Assembly: GCA_016795425.1 (NCBI GenBank)
Contig: JAEUHG010000154.1
Location: forward strand, 1 to 63,821
Source: Verrucomicrobiales bacterium
GTDB lineage: Bacteria > Verrucomicrobiota > Verrucomicrobiia > Limisphaerales > CAIMTB01
DNA: 63,821 nucleotides
Direction of reading: 5' to 3'
Part shown: positions 27,714-34,810 of the stretch, piece after piece
Layout of the letters: every line of letters begins with the position of its first letter
Position numbering within the stretch: position 1 is the first letter of the stretch
Notes under the pieces: generated by a model
Databases searched by the model: none
The model's input: the letters and a program-made list of their open reading frames with translations, nothing else
What the model was told of the DNA's origin: nothing
Position numbers and translations under genes: made by a program

Positions 27714-28468
27714 GCTCCTCCAAACTCAGGAATCGACGAGGGTCGACCACGGTTCCTGCGGCGCTCGTCCTGGTGACCGGGACCGGGACCGGTGTAGGCA
27801 AGACCGTGGTGACGTGGAGTTTGGCGCGACGGGCGAAAGAGCGAGGCGTGGCCGTTACGGCGTTGAAACCGCTATGTTCCGGAGGGCGCGGGGATGCGAG
27901 GATTCTCCACCAAGCCGGTCCGGCGGAACTGGGTATCGACGATGTGAACCCTTGGCATTTCCGCGCGGCCCTGGCGCCGCTCCTGGCGGCACGCCGGGAG
28001 GGCAGGACCGTGACCCTGTCCAAAGTGCTCGCCTATCTCAATGCCGCTCGCGGTCGCGGTGGTTGGGTATTGGTGGAGGGGGCCGGCGGTTTGCGGAGTC
28101 CGCTCGGGGAAGACTTTGATGCTTTGAACCTGGTCGAGCGTCTCAAGGCCGTGCCGGTGGTGGTCGGGGTCAATCGGCTCGGCGTCCTCAATGATCTGGT
28201 GTTGTCCGTCGAGGCATTGCCCGGACCTCTCCGCAAACGCGCGGTGATCGTGGTGTCGGGGGGAAAGGGGCATCAGTCATTGGTGGCCCGGACCAATCTA
28301 GAATGGCTGCGCCAACGATTTGGTCCGGACCGAGTGATCGCGATACCGTGGATTCCGGACTGGCCAAGGGCTGTCGAGCGACCACTGTCCAGGCGGGTGG
28401 CGACGGCCGCGGATGCGGTTTGGTCGGCGCTGGGCCTCTCGGGGACGCGTCGCGGTGCGCGGAACTAG
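27710..28468 (+). CDS. bioD: Dethiobiotin synthase
   Basis: 252 residues. BioD forms the ureido ring of dethiobiotin from DAPA, CO2 and ATP. The P-loop is GTGTGVGKT (residues 24-32), followed by ALKPLCSGG (the Lys that orients the carbamate) and the VLVEGAGGLRSPL switch motif; VVVGVNRLGVLND and PWIPDW complete the pattern. Its GTG start overlaps the DUF1501 stop as GTGA, which suggests translational coupling even though the two proteins have no obvious shared job. No other bio gene is visible nearby. A 348-base gap separates it from efp. Confidence 0.88.
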   Translation: MSSSKLRNRRGSTTVPAALVLVTGTGTGVGKTVVTWSLARRAKERGVAVTALKPLCSGGRGDARILHQAGPAELGIDDVNPWHFRAALAPLLAARREGRTVTLSKVLAYLNAARGRGGWVLVEGAGGLRSPLGEDFDALNLVERLKAVPVVVGVNRLGVLNDLVLSVEALPGPLRKRAVIVVSGGKGHQSLVARTNLEWLRQRFGPDRVIAIPWIPDWPRAVERPLSRRVATAADAVWSALGLSGTRRGARN

Positions 28469-28817
28469 GCAAGAAGTCCGTCTCCGAGGCGCGGCAATAT
28501 TCGGCGAGCGGCGCTCAGGGGCACCTCTCCGAGTTGCGGTCCGTCCATCACCTTCGGAGTCGGGGTCGCTATCGCTATCGGTATCGGGATCGAAATGCCT
28601 TCCCTGCGATCAAAGTTCGAGACGAGCCTTGACCCCGGACCGATACCGATCTCGCGTCCGGTGCGCCGCTGTCTTCCGAGCGCCGACCTGTCGGAGATGC
28701 TCCCGGTGCTCAGTGGGGCCAAAATCGGCGCTTGCAAGGCAATCCTCAACCCCTACCTTCCCCACCCTTCGCTTGGCCTCGATGGTCGCGAAGGTTCCAA
28801 TTCTCGAATCAAGATTT
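28469..28817. other. Intergenic region with short hexanucleotide repeat and inverted repeat
   Basis: No gene. At 28567-28592 there is a degenerate run of GCTATC/GGTATC/GGGATC units. Part of it, ATCGGTATCGG (28577-28587), is perfectly complementary to CCGATACCGAT at 28640-28650, so an 11-bp stem with a 52-nt loop could form. The efp promoter should lie between here and 28817. Confidence 0.5.
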
Positions 28818-29378
28818 ATGGCAATTTCGGCAAACGACATGCGGCGCGGGATGGCGATCGATTATAATGGCGACATTTGTGTCGTGCTGGAGACGCAGCA
28901 TCGGACTCCCGGGAACCTGCGCGCGTTCGTCCAGGCGAGTCTGCGGAGTGTCCGAACGGGCAAGTCCATGGATGTTCGATTCAGTTCCACTGAAAAGGTG
29001 GAAGTGATCCCGTTGAACACGCGGAAGATGGAATTCAGTTACATGGACGGGGAAGACTTCGTTTTCACCGATCCTGAGAATTTCGAGACAGTGAATCTGA
29101 CGCCGGAAATCGTGGGAACGGCCAAGGATTACATGATCGAGAATCAAACGGTGACCATCACTTTCGTGAGCGAGCGCCCCATCATCGTGGAACTCCCGGC
29201 CAGCGTGATTCTCACCGTCAAGGACGCCCCTGAAGGCGTGAAGGGGGATTCCGCCAACAACGTCATGAAGACCGTGACGATGGAGACCGGGATCACCGTC
29301 CAGGCGCCGCTATTCATCAAGACGGGCGAACGGATCAAGGTGGATACCCGAACGGGCAAGTACATGGAACGTGCCTGA
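28818..29378 (+). CDS. efp: Translation elongation factor P
   Basis: 186 residues, standard three beta-barrel EF-P that rescues ribosomes stalled at polyproline. The start at 28818 gives the family opening ANDMRRGMAID; the frame is open upstream but that translation is unrelated. Hallmarks are the domain I KOW-like part, VDTRTGKYMERA at the C-terminus (EF-P signature region), and ETGITVQAPLFIKTGERIKVDT. The tip loop reads HRTPGNLRAFVQ: the residue aligned with E. coli Lys34 is Asn33, so neither beta-lysylation nor arginine rhamnosylation at that site looks possible. A strong terminator follows the gene. Alternative: the EF-P-like paralogue; the third domain is complete, so I favour true EF-P. 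Confidence 0.92.
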   Translation: MAISANDMRRGMAIDYNGDICVVLETQHRTPGNLRAFVQASLRSVRTGKSMDVRFSSTEKVEVIPLNTRKMEFSYMDGEDFVFTDPENFETVNLTPEIVGTAKDYMIENQTVTITFVSERPIIVELPASVILTVKDAPEGVKGDSANNVMKTVTMETGITVQAPLFIKTGERIKVDTRTGKYMERA

Positions 29379-29430
29379 GCCCGGGAAGCCCCGATCGACG
29401 GTCGTCCCCCTCAGCCATTGTTTTCCGACC

Positions 29431-29465
29431 GAGGCGCAGATTGTCCTGCGCCTCTTTTCCTTTTC
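29431..29465 (+). terminator. Rho-independent terminator of efp
   Basis: A perfect 9-bp stem, GAGGCGCAG (29431-29439) and CTGCGCCTC (29446-29454), with a 6-nt loop, followed at once by TTTTCCTTTTC. It lies 52 bases after the efp stop. Confidence 0.88.
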
Positions 29466-29535
29466 TAACCACGAATTGCTTGAGCGGGTCGGAGGGGGCC
29501 CTCCAAGCTGGGTGGGCCGGTAGGTTCCGGCGAGC

Positions 29536-30135
29536 ATGGCGAAGCTAGTGCTTAAATCCGGGGACAGCGCCGGCAAAATGTTCCCGTTGGCCGAAGGGCT
29601 CAACCGGGTTGGCCGGGCCTCGGAGAACGAGGTGTGCCTTCAGCAGCCCTCTGTGTCCGCAGCTCACTGCGAACTCTGGCTGATGAAGGAGCGTTTGCTG
29701 GTGCGGGATCTTGCGTCCACCAACGGCATTTTCATCGATGGCCGCCTGGTGAGCGAAGGTGAGTTAACCAATGGCAGTCTGCTGACGGTGGGTGCGGTCG
29801 AGTTGATGGTACTGGATCTTCCCGGTCGCGTGGCGCTCCCACGGCCCGCTGCGCCGGCGCCGCCCCCGCCACGATTTACACCGGAGGGTCTCCCCTGTTG
29901 CGTGAACCATCACCCCGTGGCGGCGGAATACCGTTGCTCGAAGTGTGGTGAACAATTCTGCGGGGAGTGCGTGCGGTTGATCGGCCGTCGTGGGGGTGCC
30001 CAACACGCCTTTTGTCCCCTCTGCAATGCCGCTTGCCTTAAGGTGGCGGTGCCGTCGGATAAGAAGGGTTCCGAACTCTCCGCGCGTTCGGGATGGCTCG
30101 CCAAACTGACCCAGACCTTGCGTTTGCGCCGTTGA
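29536..30135 (+). CDS. FHA domain protein with C-terminal B-box-like zinc domain
   Basis: 199 residues. Residues 1-95 are a forkhead-associated domain, which binds phosphothreonine peptides: the motifs NRVGRASENEVCLQQPSVSAAHCEL (Gly-Arg, Ser, His) and DLASTNGIFIDG are intact. A proline-rich linker (about 99-115) leads to a cysteine/histidine cluster from CCVNHHPVAAEYRCSKCG to FCPLCNAAC, resembling a B-box-type zinc finger. The basic C-terminus ends in LTQTLRLRR. No membrane segment is seen. The FHA domain implies a phosphorylated partner; the nearest kinase is 14 kb away in this window, so no partner can be named. Confidence 0.85.
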   Translation: MAKLVLKSGDSAGKMFPLAEGLNRVGRASENEVCLQQPSVSAAHCELWLMKERLLVRDLASTNGIFIDGRLVSEGELTNGSLLTVGAVELMVLDLPGRVALPRPAAPAPPPPRFTPEGLPCCVNHHPVAAEYRCSKCGEQFCGECVRLIGRRGGAQHAFCPLCNAACLKVAVPSDKKGSELSARSGWLAKLTQTLRLRR

Positions 30136-30183
30136 CGGCGCTTGGGAGCGCTCCGGATCCGGATCGATTTCAGGGAAGCCCGA

Positions 30184-31248
30184 TTAGTCGGCGGGCTCCA
30201 GCGACGGGCGGACGCCGAACTTCTTCTGCAAGGCCAGACAGGTTGCCAGCGGCTTGATGCCAGACGTGCAGCCGGGTTCGGACAGCGAAGCGGCCGCCAC
30301 GCAAACGGCGGTTTGCAGGCATTTGGCCAACTCCCAACCTTCGTGGAGGCCGAACAGCACGCCGGCCGCGAATGCGTCCCCGGCTCCGGCGGTTCCAGCG
30401 ATCTGCTTTTGGGGAACGCGGAGCGATGATTGCCAGACATCCTCGCCTTTGCGCGTGCGTGCGAAGGCCCCTTCCGGGAAGTGGATCACCACCAACTCGC
30501 GGATTCCCATTTGAAGGAGGGCGCCCGCCGCGTGGCGAAGGGAGACGGTATCAAGAGTGCCGTCCGTCTGCCGGATCTTGAATCCAGAGATCTTGCCGGC
30601 CTCGAGTTCGTTGACGATCAGGTAATCGGTATATTTGAGGGCCGGAACGACGAATTTGGCGTAGCGATCGCTGTCCTCGGTGATCACGTCAACGGAGGTG
30701 CGCAGACCGGCATCCTGAGCCTTGGCCAGCAGCGCCGCACCGCGGGTTCCGTATTTCTTATCGGGCTGATCCAGGGCATCCAGAAGCAGTAAGTACCCGA
30801 GATGCAGGAGTTTGGCCTTCGACCGGCTGAAATCGAGGTCGCTGCCATCCCAAAGGGCATTGGCGCCGCGGAAATGGAAGAAGGTGCGGCGCCCGTTGCC
30901 CGACTCCGTCATGACATCGGTGTAGGAGGTCGGGGCCTTGTTGGTGGACTTGAGCAGGCGGGTATCGATTTTGTGGGCCTGACAATCCGCCTGGATGCGT
31001 TCGCCAAAGGCGTCATTGCCGACCAAACCGGCGGCCAAGAGTGGAAAGGTGGCCCCTAGGCGCGAGAGGTCGACCAAGACGTTGTAGGGCGCCCCCCCCG
31101 TGCCGAGTGTTTGGCTTTGGATGTTCGCAAGTTTTTCGACGGTAGGGTAGGTGTCGATCAACTTGACTTCGTCGACGATCCAATTGCCAGCCGCAAGGAC
31201 CCCCGCGCGGGAGGGACCCTTGTTCGGTTTGGAGATAATGACTGCCAT
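30184..31248 (-). CDS. PfkB family carbohydrate kinase
   Basis: 354 residues from the ATG at 31248, which has a GGAAGG ribosome site; upstream in-frame codons are ignored. It belongs to the ribokinase/PfkB family, phosphorylating a sugar or nucleoside with ATP. The N-terminal sugar-binding GTGGAPYNVLVDLSRLG motif and the C-terminal anion-hole AGTAGAGDAFAAG (catalytic Asp) are both present. The cysteine-rich CLQTAVCVAAASLSEPGC region follows. Length is usual for the family. It lies downstream of the chemoreceptor gene on the same strand with a 139-base gap and is convergent with the FHA gene. Substrate is not predictable. Confidence 0.88.
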   Translation of the reverse strand: MAVIISKPNKGPSRAGVLAAGNWIVDEVKLIDTYPTVEKLANIQSQTLGTGGAPYNVLVDLSRLGATFPLLAAGLVGNDAFGERIQADCQAHKIDTRLLKSTNKAPTSYTDVMTESGNGRRTFFHFRGANALWDGSDLDFSRSKAKLLHLGYLLLLDALDQPDKKYGTRGAALLAKAQDAGLRTSVDVITEDSDRYAKFVVPALKYTDYLIVNELEAGKISGFKIRQTDGTLDTVSLRHAAGALLQMGIRELVVIHFPEGAFARTRKGEDVWQSSLRVPQKQIAGTAGAGDAFAAGVLFGLHEGWELAKCLQTAVCVAAASLSEPGCTSGIKPLATCLALQKKFGVRPSLEPAD

Positions 31249-31387
31249 ACAGGTGCCTTCCGATGAGGGCGTTCCGCAGAGACTACCGACAGGGGCCGTG
31301 CTTGGAAACACAATATTCCGGCCTGTTTTGGCGTGCCCAACACCGGGGCTCACTGTGGGATCGTCCGCCGCCCCAGGGGAGGGAACC

Positions 31388-33007
31388 TTAACCGGTCACG
31401 ACTAACTCCAGTTTCTGCTGGGGCGACCGTACGGGTGTTCGCATCCCATCGTTGGCAAGACTTGCGGGACCCGGCCTGGCGGCCATCGAAGCGGCGGGAA
31501 TGAGAAGCGCTGAAGAATGAGTCGGTGAACCGGCATCGCGGGGGCCGGATCCCTGAACCATTTCACAGAGGTCATCGATGATGGTGTTAAGTCGACGAGT
31601 TTCCGCTGTGAGTTCCTCGGCCGCGGCGGCGCCTTCCTCGGCGCTGGCCGCGTTCGCTTGGGTGGCCCGGTCGATGTCACTCATCGCCACCTTGACCTGT
31701 TCAAAACCCTGGTCTTGTTCGCTCGAGGCCCGGGCCACCCCTCCTATGGCGGCGTGAAGTTCCCGGATCCGACCCACGATGGTGTCGAGTTGACCGGCCA
31801 CGCGCGTGCAGATCTCGACCCCTTGCTGGGTTCGTTCGAGGGCGGATTCAATCTGACTCTCCGTCTGTTTGGCCGCCTTGGCGCTTCGTTGGGCCAGGGA
31901 CCGAACCTCGTCGGCCACCACGGCAAATCCCAGTCCGGCGTTTCCGGCACGGGCGGCTTCCACGGCGGCGTTCAAGGCGAGGAGATTGGTTTGGAAAGCG
32001 ATGGCGTCGATGCCATGGACAATGGTCGATACCTCGTCGCTCGCTGTTTTGATGCCGACCATCGCTGCGTCGAGAGCGCGCATTTCCTGGGCGCCGTGTT
32101 CGGCGGCATCCATGGCGAGTTTGGAGAGGTCTCCCACTTGTTTCGCGGTGATCGAATTGCGCCGGGTCGTGCCACCGAGCTGGGCCAATGACGTTTCGGT
32201 CTCCCGAAGGCCGGCGGCCTGTTCGCTGGTTCGCACCGCCAGCGCATGACTCGTTGCCGAGACCAGGTCGGCTGCCGTTCCCACTCGACTCGCCCCTTCG
32301 GCCAGCAAGTGGGTGATGCGCAGGACGGGACGCGAAACCAATCGCAGGATCATGAGAGCGACCCAGCCATCCACCACGGCGCCGAATCCCATGCCGGCCC
32401 AGGTCATCCAAAGCGCCTGCTTCATTCCCTGCTCACTGGAAGCCAACAGCGCGCCGTAAACCACGCGCAACTCGTGGTCGAGTTGGTCGAAGGCTTCGCC
32501 GATCCGCATGGTACGCAGCATCACCTGGGCGCGCAGTTGGGTCACCTCGATCGCGGTGGTCTTTTGTTCCGGCCTCGCCGCCTGAACCAGTGATTCGCGG
32601 AGGGCCGATGCTTCCGTCTCGAGGGTCTGCATCGGGGTTCGACAATTCGGCGCGACAACCTCCAGTCGCGATCGAGAGGGGCCTTGGAGCCAAGACTGAA
32701 GAGAATCCTCGGCTGGAAGGACGGCATTCACGCCGTCTATGGAAGCGGGAGCCAATTGCGCGTTGACCTTTTGGATCCAGCGCAGGAACTGATTGTGGGC
32801 CCGGGTCAAATCCAAGGCGTCATTGCTCAGATTGGCCGAACGATCTCGGGAGGCGCGTTGATCGAGCAAACCTTTCCACCCGGCCAAGCCGACGAAGGCT
32901 CCGACGGCTCCCAGGATAACGATTCCCCCGATGAGTTTAAGATCGAGACTCAGCTTCAGGCGGCTTCGGTGAAAGAGGCTCGTGGGAAGGTTGCGGGTGT
33001 TGGGCAT
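31388..33007 (-). CDS. Methyl-accepting chemotaxis protein
   Basis: About 539 residues from the ATG at 33007 (an in-frame ATG at 33034 is possible). A first membrane helix (about 25-45, GGIVILGAVGAFVGLAGW) and a second (about 200-225, WAGMGFGAVVDGWVALMIL) bracket a helical periplasmic sensor of roughly 150 residues. The cytoplasmic part carries the highly conserved hairpin tip TNLLALNAAVEAARAG followed by GFAVVADEVRSLAQRSAKAA. The tail ends without an obvious CheR-docking pentapeptide. It is an orphan receptor: no che or flagellar genes are nearby. The HAMP region after TM2 is short and poorly conserved. Confidence 0.9.
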   Translation of the reverse strand: MPNTRNLPTSLFHRSRLKLSLDLKLIGGIVILGAVGAFVGLAGWKGLLDQRASRDRSANLSNDALDLTRAHNQFLRWIQKVNAQLAPASIDGVNAVLPAEDSLQSWLQGPSRSRLEVVAPNCRTPMQTLETEASALRESLVQAARPEQKTTAIEVTQLRAQVMLRTMRIGEAFDQLDHELRVVYGALLASSEQGMKQALWMTWAGMGFGAVVDGWVALMILRLVSRPVLRITHLLAEGASRVGTAADLVSATSHALAVRTSEQAAGLRETETSLAQLGGTTRRNSITAKQVGDLSKLAMDAAEHGAQEMRALDAAMVGIKTASDEVSTIVHGIDAIAFQTNLLALNAAVEAARAGNAGLGFAVVADEVRSLAQRSAKAAKQTESQIESALERTQQGVEICTRVAGQLDTIVGRIRELHAAIGGVARASSEQDQGFEQVKVAMSDIDRATQANAASAEEGAAAAEELTAETRRLNTIIDDLCEMVQGSGPRDAGSPTHSSALLIPAASMAARPGPASLANDGMRTPVRSPQQKLELVVTG

Positions 33008-33315
33008 TGGGGCGTGGCACGGGTGTGCCCACAATTCTTGTCGGTATCAAAAGACAACTTATTGAGTAGTGTTAACCTAACATCGAATTGATTTAAGCTG
33101 GTTTGATGGAGATTCTGAACCGGCCTCATATCGCCTGCTGCGGAGGGGTATTTTCAGCCGGAAACGGCTCCCCGGCTGGAAGAGCAACCGAACACGGTCC
33201 GGTGGGTCGGCTGGTTGGTCGACGGATCCTGCGGCGAGTGATTTTGCTGAGCATCACTCCTTGCGCCGGCGGTTCATCGTGAGAAGCTCCCCGCTATTCG
33301 CATCCGCGGATTCCC
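33008..33315. other. Divergent intergenic region upstream of the chemoreceptor
   Basis: About 310 bases with no gene. The part near 33050-33110 is more AT-rich than the surroundings and is the likely promoter zone for the chemoreceptor gene; I could not fit convincing -35/-10 boxes. The GC-rich part at 33150-33180 contains imperfect AGCCGG/CCGGCT inverted repeats. Confidence 0.4.
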
Positions 33316-33759
33316 ATGAAACGATTCACTCCAGGACTTGCTATCGCGCTCTGCGTTTGGGCCGGCGCGGCGCCGCTTCCTCAGTCGACTTCCGGGCATC
33401 GCGAAGGCCCCCATCCAGCCATCGTCGAAAAGCTGCGCGACATCATCAAACTTCGGCAATCCATGGTGGTTGCCAATGTGAAGGCGGAACAGGGTGGTAA
33501 AGGGGAGTCGGACGGGCGCTTTGAAATCGCGTTGGCTGAGGCACGCCTCCAACTGGCGCAGGAGTTGGGGGATCCAGGATCGGAAATCGCCGCTCTGAAC
33601 GACATACTGAAGACTCAGAAGCACCAGCTGAAGTCGGCGGAGACGCGGATGAATTTTGGCGCGATTTCAGGGGTTGAAGTCGACGATCGCCGGGCGCAGA
33701 TCCTTGAGACCGAGATTCGAATCCTGCGGGCGCAGCAGCGGGTGCGGCTTGCGGAGTGA
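33316..33759 (+). CDS. Small secreted coiled-coil protein
   Basis: 147 residues with a signal peptide (KRFTPGLAIALCVWAGAAPL). The mature part is almost all helical and charged: PAIVEKLRDIIKLRQSMV, then FEIALAEARLQLAQELGD, then VDDRRAQILETEIRILRAQQRVRLAE. The last block resembles the periplasmic helical hairpin pattern of TolC-type proteins (GVVSEVDVLRARIALLEAEIRL style), but it is too short for a TolC channel and has no beta-barrel part. Function unknown; perhaps a periplasmic adaptor or a metal-resistance-type accessory protein. It is followed by a DUF1801 gene 52 bases later. Confidence 0.7.
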   Translation: MKRFTPGLAIALCVWAGAAPLPQSTSGHREGPHPAIVEKLRDIIKLRQSMVVANVKAEQGGKGESDGRFEIALAEARLQLAQELGDPGSEIAALNDILKTQKHQLKSAETRMNFGAISGVEVDDRRAQILETEIRILRAQQRVRLAE

Positions 33760-33811
33760 CTTCGGTCGAGGCTGGTCAACGATGGGAGATCCTTCATCCT
33801 TCAGGGACGAT

Positions 33812-34216
33812 ATGAAGTCAGGGCCTGCGGGAACCATGGACGCTTATATCGCCGGTTTTCCGCCGGAGATTCGAGCGGTGCTTGAGGAAGTGCGCGAGAC
33901 CATTCATCGGGCCGCGCCGGAGGCGACCGAGGCGATCAAGTACCAGATCCCCACGTTTGTAATGGGAGGTAACCTGGTTCATTTCGCCGCTTTCAAGAAG
34001 CACCTGGGGTTTTATCCCACTCCGTCCGCCATCCGGGCGTTCGCCCGGGAACTCGCGGGTTACCAAACGGCCAAGGGCTCCATTCAATTCCCCTTCGATC
34101 AACCGATCCCTTTTCCTCTGATTCAGCGAATGGTGGAATTTCGGGTGGCGGAAATGAACGGCATGACGAGTGCCAAAAGTCGATCCGCAGGCAGGGGACG
34201 ACGGGGGAAGGTCTAA
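33812..34216 (+). CDS. DUF1801 domain-containing protein (YdhG-like)
   Basis: 134 residues from the ATG at 33812, preceded by an AGGGAC-type ribosome site; ATG 33782 is an alternative start. The domain is DUF1801 (PF08818), recognised by MDAYIAGFPPEIRAVLEEVRETI, AIKYQIPTFVMGGNLVHFAAFKKHLGFYP and the SIQFPFDQPIPFPLI strand. Bacillus members have been described as frataxin-like iron chaperones, but that role is not general. The tail is basic. It stands in a run of short plus-strand genes, with a P-loop kinase gene next. Confidence 0.82.
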   Translation: MKSGPAGTMDAYIAGFPPEIRAVLEEVRETIHRAAPEATEAIKYQIPTFVMGGNLVHFAAFKKHLGFYPTPSAIRAFARELAGYQTAKGSIQFPFDQPIPFPLIQRMVEFRVAEMNGMTSAKSRSAGRGRRGKV

Positions 34217-34237
34217 GTCGAATCCGTTTCCAAGGGA

Positions 34238-34756
34238 ATGCGCGTCGCGATCCTCGGCAACTCCGGTTCCGGCAAATCGACGCTGGCGCGCTGGCTGTGT
34301 GATCGGAGTGGAGCGGCGATGCTGGATCTCGACACGGTAGCTTGGGAGCCCGGCCGAATTGCCGTGGCCCGGGAGGCAACGGCGGCGCGCCGGGATGTGC
34401 TCGAGTTTTGTCGAAGTCATACCCACTGGGTAGTGGAGGGATGCTACTCTGGTTTGATTGAGGCGTGTCTCGAGCTTCGACCGACACTCATCTATTTGAA
34501 TCCGGGGACTGAGGTGTGCCTTGCTCATTGTCGTGAGCGACCCTGGGAACCTCACAAGTACGCTACCAAGGAGGAGCAGGACCGGGGGCTTGAGTTTCTT
34601 CTGACTTGGGTTCGGGATTACGAGACTCGCGATGGTGAGTTTTCACACTCGGCGCATCGTTCCTGCTTCGATGGCTATGACGGGCCCAAGGAGGAGTTCA
34701 CTTCCCGGGTGGAGCTCATGTCGCCCCCAGCGCAACTGCTGGCGTGCCTGAAGTGA
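34238..34756 (+). CDS. P-loop kinase-like protein (adenylate/shikimate kinase fold)
   Basis: 172 residues. Walker A is GNSGSGKST (8-16), followed by a DLDTVAWEPG loop that occupies the place of the substrate lid in shikimate or gluconate kinases, and a WVVEGCYSG Walker B-like strand. The C-terminal half has the CLAHCRERPWEPHKYATKE segment seen in the DNA topology modulation FlaR-like kinases. I would call it a small nucleoside/metabolite kinase of unknown substrate. It follows the DUF1801 gene by 21 bases. Confidence 0.75.
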   Translation: MRVAILGNSGSGKSTLARWLCDRSGAAMLDLDTVAWEPGRIAVAREATAARRDVLEFCRSHTHWVVEGCYSGLIEACLELRPTLIYLNPGTEVCLAHCRERPWEPHKYATKEEQDRGLEFLLTWVRDYETRDGEFSHSAHRSCFDGYDGPKEEFTSRVELMSPPAQLLACLK

Positions 34757-34810
34757 CACGTTGAACGGCGTTTCTTGACGGCGTTGGGAAGGTGGTGGAG
34801 ATACACTGGC

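Noticed and set aside
33034..33110. A FliA-type (sigma-28) promoter for the chemoreceptor
   Set aside because: On the minus strand ACCGACAA resembles the -10 box GCCGATAA, but no TAAA-like -35 sequence lies at the required spacing of about 15 bases.
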